Under the pieces are notes generated by a model. The model saw only the letters and a program-made list of their open reading frames with translations, was not told the DNA's origin and did not search any database. A stretch of DNA of 5,920 nt from Chloroflexota bacterium (GTDB lineage Bacteria > Chloroflexota > Ktedonobacteria > Ktedonobacterales > Ktedonobacteraceae). Positions 1 to 4,728 of the stretch are shown in pieces; position 1 is the first letter of the stretch; each line of letters starts with the position of its first letter. The stretch lies in NCBI GenBank assembly GCA_021828635.1, contig JAJZEJ010000216.1, forward strand, positions 1-5,920. The letters are read 5' to 3'. A program made the position numbers and the translations under genes.

Positions 1-978
1 GTCTGCCATTATTGCACCTTCGCCAAGGCGCCGCGCCGGCTGGAGGCAGCCTATCTCTCGCCCGATCAGGTGCTGGTCGGCAATGGCTCTTTGCACCTGC
101 AAGATATGCTAACTGCGATGCTGGTCAAGCCGGGCGACGTGGTTTTTGTCGAGCAACCGAGTTATGATCGCGCCATCAAAACCTTCCGCCGACGTGGAGC
201 AAAGGTTATTGGCATTCCACTCGAAGCCGATGGTGTGAGTCTGACCGCCCTGGAAGAAGTCATCGCCAAACAAAAGCCTACCTTTATGTACGTCATTCCA
301 GATTTTCAGAACCCTGCCGGCGTCACCACCTCAGCCGAGAAGCGTCAGGCGCTGGTAGACCTCGCTCAACGCTATAATTTCTGGCTGGTCGAGGATGTAC
401 CCTACCGCACCTTGCGCTACTCCGGCGAATCGTTGCCACTTTTACGTGACATCAATGCTGAACACGTTCTCACGCTCAGTTCGTATAGCAAGCTGATCAG
501 CCCGGCTTTGCGTGTCGGCTATCTCATTGGTCCCGCCGATTTCGTCAAGCAGCTTACCAAGCTAGCTGAAGATACTATTCTCGCACCAGTGTTGCCCACG
601 CAGGCCGCCGTGGTCGTCTTTCACCGACGTGGCTACTTTGCCTCAAATCTTGAGGCGTTGAAAAAACTTTACGCGCCGCGCCTGCATACTATCGTCAGCG
701 CACTCAAGCAGCATCTCCCTGGCATTCCGTTCGCCGAGCCAGAAGGCGGCTTCTTCGTCAGCATCACGCTTCCAGAATCAGCCAATAGTAGCGATCTGCT
801 AACACGCGCTCAAGCAGAGGGACTCATGCTCACTAATGGTCAGGATTTCTTTGCCGACCCGCTCGACGAGAGCGAAGACATCGCCAGCCTGGGCGCACGC
901 TTCGTTCGCCTGCCCTTCTGCGCCTTGACGCCAGAGCAGATTGAAGAGGGTGTACGCCGTCTGGCAACACTGGTCTAG
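1..978 (+). CDS. PLP-dependent aminotransferase, fold type I (MocR / 2-aminoadipate aminotransferase type), 5' truncated
   Basis: The frame is open from the first base, so the gene begins upstream of the window; the GTG at 70 is internal because conserved sequence precedes it. 325 residues are visible (numbered from base 1). Family landmarks appear in order: the 'LVGNGS' cofactor-phosphate loop near residue 26, the 'FQNPAG' asparagine (about N104), 'VEDVPYRTLRY' with the pyridine-binding Asp (D132) and a Tyr (Y135), 'SSYSKLISPALRVGY' carrying the Schiff-base lysine K164 (codon 490-492), and the C-terminal 'RFVRLPFC' arginine (about R303) that usually binds the substrate carboxylate. All catalytic residues are therefore present and the enzyme should transfer amino groups in the cytoplasm. 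Substrate cannot be read from the sequence; 2-aminoadipate, branched-chain or aromatic amino acids are all known in this family. An N-terminal GntR-type DNA-binding domain (making it a MocR regulator) could lie upstream and cannot be excluded. It is followed by the nucleosidase gene after 48 bases. Confidence 0.93.
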   Translation, partial: VCHYCTFAKAPRRLEAAYLSPDQVLVGNGSLHLQDMLTAMLVKPGDVVFVEQPSYDRAIKTFRRRGAKVIGIPLEADGVSLTALEEVIAKQKPTFMYVIPDFQNPAGVTTSAEKRQALVDLAQRYNFWLVEDVPYRTLRYSGESLPLLRDINAEHVLTLSSYSKLISPALRVGYLIGPADFVKQLTKLAEDTILAPVLPTQAAVVVFHRRGYFASNLEALKKLYAPRLHTIVSALKQHLPGIPFAEPEGGFFVSITLPESANSSDLLTRAQAEGLMLTNGQDFFADPLDESEDIASLGARFVRLPFCALTPEQIEEGVRRLATLV

Positions 979-989
979 CATCACAAAAT

Positions 990-1026
990 GTGGGACGCGC
1001 TTGTCACGTCCCACCGGAGCATTTTT
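990..1026 (+). terminator. Intercistronic hairpin, weak terminator or processing element
   Basis: GTGGGACG (990-997) pairs perfectly with CGTCCCAC (1007-1014), giving an 8-bp GC-rich stem with a 9-nt loop, 11 bases after the aminotransferase stop codon. The run of five T (1022-1026) starts seven bases after the stem, farther than in a normal intrinsic terminator. The ribosome binding site of the next gene sits immediately 3' of the stem. It could attenuate or stabilise the transcript between the two genes instead of ending it. Confidence 0.4.
1016..1019 (+). promoter_or_regulatory. Ribosome binding site that sets the nucleosidase start at 1027
   Basis: GGAG lies seven bases before the ATG at 1027. 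The in-frame ATG at 988 has no such element and falls beside the hairpin, so 1027 is preferred; the protein then begins directly with the beta strand expected for the family. Confidence 0.75.
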
Positions 1027-1722
1027 ATGTCAACCGCAATCATCATCTCAGCTGACATAGAGTGGCGCATACTGCGTACATTCTTCCCCGATGTTGAGCA
1101 GCATAGCTCACCGATGGGAGCATGGTTCGAGACAGAGATGCGGGTGAGTGAACAGCAAGAACGAATATTGTTCTTTCACGGCGGCTGGGGTAAGGTCGCT
1201 ACTGCGGCCTCGACACAATATGTGATTGACCACTGGTTGCCGAACCTGCTCATCAACATAGGTACCTGCGGTGGCTTTGAAGGCGCGATTGAACGCGGCA
1301 CAATTATTCTCGTCGAGCGCACAATTATTTACGATATTATCGAGATGATGACCGGTGCTGATGAAGCAATCGCCGCCTATGCCACGACGCTCGACCTCAC
1401 GTGGCTCGCTAAAAACTATCCGCACCCTGTCCAGCGCGGTCTGCTCGTCTCTGCCGACCGTGATCTCCAGATTGATGATATTCCCATGCTCAAAACAAAA
1501 TATGGAGCTGTGGCAGGCGATTGGGAATCGGGTGCAATTGCCTACATCGCCAGCCGCAACAATGTGCGTTGCCTCATCTTGCGCGGTGTCTCCGATCTCG
1601 TGGGCAGCCACGGCGAAGCCTATGGCAACATAGAGATATTTGTCGAAGGAACACGCACCATTTTTAGTTTGCTGCTAGAACATTTGCCAGCGTGGATAGA
1701 GCTGGGAAACACAGTAGAGTAA
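1027..1722 (+). CDS. Nucleoside phosphorylase-fold nucleosidase (MTA/SAH nucleosidase-like)
   Basis: This 231-residue protein matches the length and layout of the PNP/UDP phosphorylase superfamily, closest to 5'-methylthioadenosine/S-adenosylhomocysteine nucleosidase. The three catalytic acids of that enzyme all have counterparts: E12 in 'SADIEWRIL', E167 in 'AGDWESGAIA' and D190 in 'RGVSDLVG'. Other landmarks are 'GGWGKVATAAS' near residue 52, 'LLINIGTCGGFE' near 74 and 'RGLLVSADRD' near 137. The likely reaction is hydrolysis of the glycosidic bond of an adenine nucleoside, as in recycling of methylthioadenosine or SAH, in the cytoplasm. The region following 'LVERTIIYD' is divergent from the classic MtaN 'YHDAD' segment, so a related purine substrate (for example an aminodeoxyfutalosine) is possible, and I give no gene symbol. 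A likely operon partner of the upstream aminotransferase (48-base gap). Amino acids in the methionine salvage pathway would link the two, but that is inference. Confidence 0.85.
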   Translation: MSTAIIISADIEWRILRTFFPDVEQHSSPMGAWFETEMRVSEQQERILFFHGGWGKVATAASTQYVIDHWLPNLLINIGTCGGFEGAIERGTIILVERTIIYDIIEMMTGADEAIAAYATTLDLTWLAKNYPHPVQRGLLVSADRDLQIDDIPMLKTKYGAVAGDWESGAIAYIASRNNVRCLILRGVSDLVGSHGEAYGNIEIFVEGTRTIFSLLLEHLPAWIELGNTVE

Positions 1723-1730
1723 ATTTAGAG

Positions 1731-1759
1731 GTGATATTTTCTCTTCGATGTTATATAAT
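1731..1759 (+). promoter_or_regulatory. Sigma70-type promoter for the ribbon-helix-helix gene
   Basis: A perfect TATAAT (-10) at 1754-1759 is preceded at 17 bp by GTGATA (1731-1736), which matches four of six bases of the -35 consensus. Transcription would begin near 1766, just before the GGAGGT ribosome binding site at 1768-1773, giving a very short leader. This makes the gene independent of the upstream nucleosidase. Confidence 0.6.
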
Positions 1760-1779
1760 GACATCATGGAGGTGTTTCT

Positions 1780-2007
1780 ATGGAACTTATACGCAAACAA
1801 ACATACATCACACCTGCACAAGACCGCGCTGTCAAACAACTTGCACAACAACAAGGAATAACGGAAGCAGAGATTTTGCGCAGGGCATTAGATATATTGC
1901 TCGCTAAAGAAGGGATTAGAGCAACAGAAGACCCATTTGCTGAAATGATAGGCATGTTTGAAGGACCGGCCGAGGCAGATCACAATGACATCTACAACTT
2001 CTATTAG
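1780..2007 (+). CDS. Ribbon-helix-helix (CopG/Arc-like) protein, antitoxin-like, no toxin beside it
   Basis: The 75-residue protein begins with a short strand 'IRKQTYIT' (residues 4-11), followed by helix A (about 12-26), the turn 'GITEAE' and helix B (about 28-42), which is the ribbon-helix-helix DNA-binding plan; such proteins act as dimers with the paired strands in the DNA major groove. The tail 'EDPFAEMIGMFEGPAEADHN' resembles the C-terminal segment of RHH antitoxins that neutralise VapC-type PIN toxins. A strong ribosome binding site (GGAGGT, 1768-1773) lies six bases before the ATG. Such antitoxins are normally followed at once by their toxin gene, yet no PIN-domain frame is found downstream: the next frame, starting at 1985, closes after 39 codons with no recognisable motif. 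It is either an orphan antitoxin whose toxin has been lost, or a stand-alone small regulator. The gene is visibly richer in A and T than the genes before it. Confidence 0.8.
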   Translation: MELIRKQTYITPAQDRAVKQLAQQQGITEAEILRRALDILLAKEGIRATEDPFAEMIGMFEGPAEADHNDIYNFY

Positions 2008-2140
2008 GTACACTTTAACGCGCCTTGAGACGCACTCTGTACTTCTTGTTCCTCCAGCGAATACAACTCCCCATCTCCGATTTCTTCCCTTAACACCAAC
2101 ATAAGCACCCTAACCAGTTAGAAAGGAACATCTTTAGTGG

Positions 2141-2311
2141 CTATGGGACTACTTTCAGAATATGGGTGTATTGCCCTGGGGTGAGCGCGTGTCTTTCAGA
2201 ACATGGACTGAGCCATACACGTCCTTTCAGCCTATATAGCTTATCGCTATCGCTGAACAACATAGCTTCAGCTTCGTTATACTTAGTGGCAAAGGAAACC
2301 TTTACACACAC
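2141..2311 (-). CDS. Possible small minus-strand reading frame, unknown, low confidence
   Basis: A 56-codon frame runs from a GTG at 2311 to a TAG at 2141-2143. Its translation looks protein-like in composition ('DKLYRLKGRVWLSPCSER' near residues 23-40, then 'HALTPGQYTHIL'), and an internal ATG would give 40 residues. There is no clear ribosome binding site before either start, and a frame of this length occurs by chance. I do not recognise a family. It may be a real small gene, a fragment of a decayed one, or noise; it would be divergent from the nucleotidyltransferase operon. Confidence 0.2.
   Translation of the reverse strand: MCVKVSFATKYNEAEAMLFSDSDKLYRLKGRVWLSPCSERHALTPGQYTHILKVVP
2291..2303. 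promoter_or_regulatory. Candidate operator AAAGGAAACCTTT in the -35 zone of the nucleotidyltransferase operon
   Basis: AAAGG (2291-2295) and CCTTT (2299-2303) form a perfect inverted repeat around a 3-base spacer. It occupies the place where the -35 element of the promoter at 2313-2321 would be, so a bound dimer would block or assist RNA polymerase. Autoregulation is usual for toxin-antitoxin operons, but no DNA-binding domain is obvious in the two proteins; the RHH protein upstream is an alternative binder. Confidence 0.35.
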
Positions 2312-2312
2312 A

Positions 2313-2321
2313 TGTTATACT
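2313..2321 (+). promoter_or_regulatory. Extended -10 promoter of the nucleotidyltransferase operon
   Basis: TGTTATACT is a TGn extension followed by TATACT, five of six bases of the -10 consensus. No good -35 is found at 16-18 bp, which is typical of extended -10 promoters. Transcription would begin near 2328, some 38 bases before the first gene. Confidence 0.5.
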
Positions 2322-2365
2322 ACAGTAGTCGTTACATAAAAGTATCATTACAAAGGAGTTTTTTT

Positions 2366-2614
2366 ATGGAGCTTACGCATTCAAATAGGGATTCTATCCT
2401 TGGGTCAGCAGAACCTCTCGGCACAGAGGAAAGGAAGCAACGTTTACAAGATTTAGCCGCATGGGGTGTTGACTTGAGTCTTGTTCAAACCAGCTTAGAG
2501 CGCACGCCAACTGAACGTATCATAAGAATGCTTGAGCTACTGGCCTTTGCAAGGGAGCTACATCAAGGTTACAAAACTGCTATTCAGCGCAAAACGCAAG
2601 GGGGGCAGTTATGA
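2366..2614 (+). CDS. Small partner protein of the nucleotidyltransferase (antitoxin-like), uncharacterised
   Basis: The ATG at 2366 is chosen because AAAGGAG (2352-2358) lies seven bases before it; an in-frame ATG at 2312 falls inside the promoter. The 82-residue product is polar and predicted mostly helical, with the core 'WGVDLSLVQTSLERTPTER' (about residues 31-49) followed by 'LELLAFARELHQGYK'. I recognise this pattern as that of small proteins found immediately before AbiEii/DUF6036-type nucleotidyltransferase genes, where the 'R-TPTER' segment is the constant part; no function has been assigned to them that I know of. The stop codon overlaps the start of the next gene (ATGA), so the two are translationally coupled and probably made in fixed ratio. 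By position it would be the antitoxin or a targeting subunit. There is no visible DNA-binding motif, signal peptide or membrane segment. Confidence 0.8.
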   Translation: MELTHSNRDSILGSAEPLGTEERKQRLQDLAAWGVDLSLVQTSLERTPTERIIRMLELLAFARELHQGYKTAIQRKTQGGQL

Positions 2615-3117
2615 GTATGAACTTGCCTCTTTTATTTCAAAATCTAGCACAAAGCAATGTTGATTTTGTAATCATTGGTGGCTTTGCAGCAGTAGCATTA
2701 GGTGTCCCATACGTCACGCAAGACATTGATATCTGTTATAACCCAGATTCGGCAAATATTGTTCGTCTCGAAAAAGCACTGGCTTCCCTCCACCCAAGAC
2801 TTCGTGTTCAAGGTTTAACGGACGAAGAAGCACGCACATTACCATTTCACTTAGATACAAAAACACTTCAACAAACAGCTATTTTAACCTTACGCACCGA
2901 TGTTGCAGAACTTGATCTTATGCACTCAGTACCTGGTGTTGGAACATATCCGCAAGTCAAAAACGCCGCCATCGCTGTCCCATTATTCGGTTTTCAACTA
3001 CTAGTACTTGACCTTCCTGCACTTATAGCCAGTAAGCATGCCTCTGGACGCCCAAAAGATTTGTTAATACTACCTGACATAGAGGCAACACTCCGGTTGC
3101 GAGAACAACAAAACTAA
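2611..3117 (+). CDS. Nucleotidyltransferase, AbiEii/DUF6036-like, probable toxin-like component
   Basis: This 168-residue protein has the signature of the polymerase-beta nucleotidyltransferase fold: 'FVIIGGFAAVALG' (residues 19-31, the GG loop), then 'TQDIDIC' with the metal-binding pair D38 and D40, and a third carboxylate D102 in 'AELDLMH'. The C-terminal half contains 'LPALIASKHASGRPKDL' (about 135-151), a Lys/Arg-rich motif shared by AbiEii-like and DUF6036 enzymes. With all three acids present it should be active, moving a nucleotide from an NTP onto a protein, RNA or small molecule. Related enzymes include type IV toxins (AbiEii), some of which modify tRNA 3' ends. The start at 2611 overlaps the previous stop codon; a G run at 2600-2605 is a poor ribosome binding site, consistent with coupling. 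ATG at 2617 is an alternative start. The base composition is AT-rich compared with the flanking aminotransferase and ada genes, suggesting acquisition by transfer. Confidence 0.85.
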   Translation: MSMNLPLLFQNLAQSNVDFVIIGGFAAVALGVPYVTQDIDICYNPDSANIVRLEKALASLHPRLRVQGLTDEEARTLPFHLDTKTLQQTAILTLRTDVAELDLMHSVPGVGTYPQVKNAAIAVPLFGFQLLVLDLPALIASKHASGRPKDLLILPDIEATLRLREQQN

Positions 3118-3136
3118 ATAGGGAGCAAGACGCTTT

Positions 3137-3147
3137 GAAGCGCAAGA
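3137..3147 (+). promoter_or_regulatory. Ada-box-like element upstream of ada
   Basis: GAAGCGCAAGA matches the E. coli ada promoter element, as I recall it (AAAGCGCAAGA), in 10 of 11 bases. It contains the GCAA 'B box'; the 'A box' AAT expected six bases earlier is missing (CTT instead). It lies six bases before the likely -35 of ada, the right side for an activator. Methylated Ada would bind here to switch on its own gene. Confidence 0.45.
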
Positions 3148-3153
3148 AACCGA

Positions 3154-3182
3154 TAGCCTATTCTTTCCCTCTACCGTATACT
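3154..3182 (+). promoter_or_regulatory. Weak promoter of ada
   Basis: TATACT (3177-3182, five of six) is preceded at 17 bp by TAGCCT (3154-3159, three of six). The poor -35 fits a promoter that needs an activator, as ada promoters do. Confidence 0.45.
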
Positions 3183-3203
3183 TGCAACAGGACGAAACGA
3201 GAG

Positions 3204-3209
3204 AAAGGA
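3204..3209 (+). promoter_or_regulatory. Ribosome binding site that sets the ada start at 3218
   Basis: AAAGGA lies eight bases before the ATG at 3218. The upstream in-frame ATG at 3209 touches this element and the TTG at 3182 lies inside the -10, so both are poor starts; an ATG at 3227 is a less likely alternative. Confidence 0.6.
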
Positions 3210-3217
3210 TGTGCAGC

Positions 3218-4291
3218 ATGATATCTATGGACAAAATACAGCCGGAACATTTAGACGAAGAGCTGTGCTGGCAGGCTATGATGGCCCGGCAGCGCGAGGC
3301 CGATGGCACCTTTGTGGTCGCGGTACGTTCCACCGGCATCTATTGCCGACCCTCGTGTCCGGCGCGTCACCCACGCCGTGAGCATGTGACCTTCTTTCGC
3401 TTGCCGGAGGAGGCGCAGGCAGCTGGCTTCCGGCCATGTCGGCGTTGTCGGCCAGAGCAAGCAATACTCACAGAGCCGAATGCGGAACTGATCGAGCAGG
3501 TTTGCCGCTATATCGAGACACACCTGGATAGTTCCCTGCAACTGGCCGACCTCAGTCAGCAGTTTCATATCAGCCCCTATCACTTACAGCGCACCTTCAA
3601 ACGCATCAAAGGCATTACGCCGCGTCAGTACGCTGAGTCGTGCCGCTTGGAGCAGTTCAAGGCTCAATTGCGCGGGGGTGAGAGTGTGACAGAGGCGCTT
3701 TATAACGCGGGCTATCAGTCCAGTAGTCGCGTCTATGAGCGTGCGGCTACGCAACTTGGTATGACACCACAAACCTATCGGCGCGGCGGCAAGGGTGTGC
3801 AGATGAGCTATACGATTAGCGCATGTACGTTGGGTTATGTGCTACTGGCGGCAACTGAGCGTGGAGTCGCGGCTGTACGCCTGGGCGATGATCGAGAAAG
3901 CCTTGAAGCAGGCTTGCGCTACGAATATCCGCAGGCTGAATTACATTACGACCAAGAACATTTAATGCCCTGGATGCAGTTGTTGCAAGAGCTATTACAA
4001 GGTCAAACCATCTCAGAGGAAATACCACTGGATATTCAGGGTACGGCATTCCAATGGAAAGTATGGAAGGCGTTACGGAGTATTCCAACGGGTGAGACAC
4101 GCTCGTATCAGGAGGTAGCGCAAGCTATCGGGCAACCCGCCGCATCGCGTGCCGTCGCCAATGCTTGTGCTACCAATCCCGTCGCGGTCATCATCCCCTG
4201 TCATCGCGTGGTGCGCAACGATGGGCAGAGCGGTGGCTATCATTGGGGAATCGAACGCAAACGCAAACTTCTCTCAATGGAACAATCGTAG
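3218..4291 (+). CDS. ada: Ada: bifunctional methyl-phosphotriester / O6-alkylguanine DNA methyltransferase and AraC-type activator
   Basis: The 357-residue product is close to E. coli Ada (354) and carries its three parts in order. Residues about 13-82 form the zinc-binding methyl-phosphotriester domain with four cysteines C43, C47 ('TGIYCRPSC'), C74 and C77 ('FRPCRRC'); C43 corresponds to the E. coli methyl acceptor Cys38. Residues about 90-190 are an AraC-type double helix-turn-helix ('LADLSQQFHISPYHLQRTF', 'VTEALYNAGYQSSSRVY', then 'GMTPQTYRR'). Residues about 195-350 are the alkylguanine transferase with the active-site 'IIPCHRVVR', acceptor C328, and downstream 'GGYHWGIERKRKLL'. It repairs alkylated DNA by suicidal transfer of the alkyl group to itself, and the methylated N-terminal form activates transcription of the adaptive response. 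It has its own promoter with an Ada-box-like sequence, and is followed by a strong hairpin, so it appears monocistronic. No alkA or aidB partner is visible in the window. Nothing in it is broken. Confidence 0.96.
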   Translation: MISMDKIQPEHLDEELCWQAMMARQREADGTFVVAVRSTGIYCRPSCPARHPRREHVTFFRLPEEAQAAGFRPCRRCRPEQAILTEPNAELIEQVCRYIETHLDSSLQLADLSQQFHISPYHLQRTFKRIKGITPRQYAESCRLEQFKAQLRGGESVTEALYNAGYQSSSRVYERAATQLGMTPQTYRRGGKGVQMSYTISACTLGYVLLAATERGVAAVRLGDDRESLEAGLRYEYPQAELHYDQEHLMPWMQLLQELLQGQTISEEIPLDIQGTAFQWKVWKALRSIPTGETRSYQEVAQAIGQPAASRAVANACATNPVAVIIPCHRVVRNDGQSGGYHWGIERKRKLLSMEQS

Positions 4292-4294
4292 ATG

Positions 4295-4349
4295 AATATG
4301 GCACCCATTCCACAATACTTCTCGATTGTTATAATGGGGGCCATATTTT
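4295..4349 (+). terminator. Long hairpin after ada, likely transcription terminator
   Basis: AATATGGC (4295-4302) pairs with GCCATATT (4340-4347); after an A-G mismatch CCCATT (4304-4309) pairs with AATGGG (4333-4338); an inner ACAAT/ATTGT pair (4312-4316/4325-4329) closes an 8-nt loop. The right arm runs into TTTT (4346-4349). It begins three bases after the ada stop codon and lies eight bases from the stop of the convergent minus-strand gene, so it may serve both transcripts, better for ada because only that side has a T run. Confidence 0.7.
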
Positions 4350-4356
4350 ATGCGTC

Positions 4357-4584
4357 TTATGCGTGCGCGTGTACGCGATTATCCTGATGCACAGGCACAT
4401 GGGTACGTGCGGCTATTGAAATCTCTTCGTGATGATTGGCGAGCCAATTTAATAACTCCATCGTCTCTTCGGGGGTCATCTTGGTGCTGAAACCAAACGA
4501 ACGGCCAAATTCGTGACAATAGAGATGCAGGTTGCCATCTTCAATCCAGGACTCGTAGCGACCGATTTGTGTTCTTTCCATCAT
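4357..4584 (-). CDS. Small hypothetical protein, 75 residues
   Basis: The start at 4584 is chosen because AAAGGAG (read on the minus strand, plus positions 4592-4598) lies seven bases before it; a longer in-frame version from 4626 has no such site, and the next ATG at 4581 is also possible. I do not recognise the family. The central part 'YESWIEDGNLHLYCHEFG' (residues 10-27) looks like paired beta strands, and 'MTPEETMELLNWLANHHEE' (36-54) is an amphipathic helix; the tail is rich in histidine. No signal peptide or membrane segment is seen, so it should be cytoplasmic. It is convergent with ada and divergent from the FixC-like gene. A short opposing frame overlaps its 3' end, but the good ribosome binding site and the ordered protein pattern favour this strand. 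Confidence 0.65.
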   Translation of the reverse strand: MMERTQIGRYESWIEDGNLHLYCHEFGRSFGFSTKMTPEETMELLNWLANHHEEISIAARTHVPVHQDNRVHAHA

Positions 4585-4686
4585 AGCTTTGCTCCTTTGC
4601 TTGCTATCGCTGATATGCATAGTCATTATCGGCTGACCATTCTACATCGAACGGCTCCAGCTCATTGCTTACTAGCCAGGAATCAT

Positions 4687-4715
4687 AGTATAAAATATAC
4701 ATAGCAGATTCGCTA
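4687..4715 (-). promoter_or_regulatory. Tentative promoter of the 75-residue minus-strand gene
   Basis: Read on the minus strand, TATACT (plus 4687-4692) is preceded at 17 bp by TAGCGA (plus 4710-4715, three of six bases of a -35). The leader would be about 95 bases. The element lies inside the large inverted repeat, so binding there would control it. In such AT-rich DNA -10-like strings are common. Confidence 0.3.
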
Positions 4716-4728
4716 TATGTATTTTATA
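4689..4728. repeat. 17-bp imperfect inverted repeat, AT-rich
   Basis: The arms 4689-4705 and 4712-4728 match in 15 of 17 positions when one is reversed and complemented, with a 6-base spacer AGATTC. Each arm is itself part of a smaller dyad: GTATA-AAA-TATAC (4688-4700) and ATGTAT...ATACAT (4717-4722/4728-4733). The nested symmetry suggests a protein-binding site with two dimers, or a cruciform/hairpin. Confidence 0.6.

Larger units (their letters stand above)
2008..2365. other. Intergenic region without a convincing gene
   Basis: About 350 bases between the RHH gene and the nucleotidyltransferase operon. No tRNA, rRNA or known mobile element is seen. It holds three copies of CTTTCAG (2152-2158, 2193-2199, 2224-2230), the first two extended to CTTTCAGAAYATGG; a weak fold in which ATGG/CCAT (2203-2206/2213-2216) and CGTGT/ACACG (2188-2192/2217-2221) can pair; and the GCTGAA/TTCAGC inverted repeat (2252-2257/2267-2272). 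The 3' end carries the promoter and operator candidate of the next operon. It may contain the relic of a lost toxin, but I see no trace of one. Confidence 0.5.

Noticed and set aside
1..69. Divergent first 23 residues of the aminotransferase, possible frameshift
   Set aside because: The other two frames give no better aminotransferase sequence, and 'PRRLEAAYLSPDQVLVGNGS' runs smoothly into the conserved part.
1108..1611. 167-codon minus-strand frame opposite the nucleosidase
   Set aside because: The plus-strand protein has all family motifs and a ribosome binding site; the minus frame has no recognisable pattern and is a shadow.
1985..2104. 39-codon frame overlapping the end of the RHH gene, where a toxin would be expected
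   Set aside because: Too short for a PIN toxin, no acidic active-site motifs, no ribosome binding site.
3118..3153. CGCTT-TG-AAGCG (3131-3141 area) as a terminator of the nucleotidyltransferase operon
   Set aside because: The loop would be two bases and no T run follows; the Ada-box-like reading of the same bases is better supported.
3251..3583. 110-codon minus-strand frame opposite ada
   Set aside because: It lies over the conserved zinc and helix-turn-helix domains of Ada and shows no motif of its own.
4350..4490. 46-codon plus-strand frame after TGTTATAAT and a G run, opposite the 75-residue gene
   Set aside because: The translation is fairly protein-like, but the opposing gene has a stronger ribosome binding site and a clearer fold pattern; I keep the promoter motif as a question only.
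2246..4613. 11-bp repeat GCTATCGCTGA at 2246-2256 and 4603-4613
   Set aside because: A few 11-base matches are expected by chance in a window of this size, and the surroundings do not match.
4621..4690. tRNA-like GTTCGATG string on the minus strand
   Set aside because: No acceptor or anticodon stems can be formed around it.
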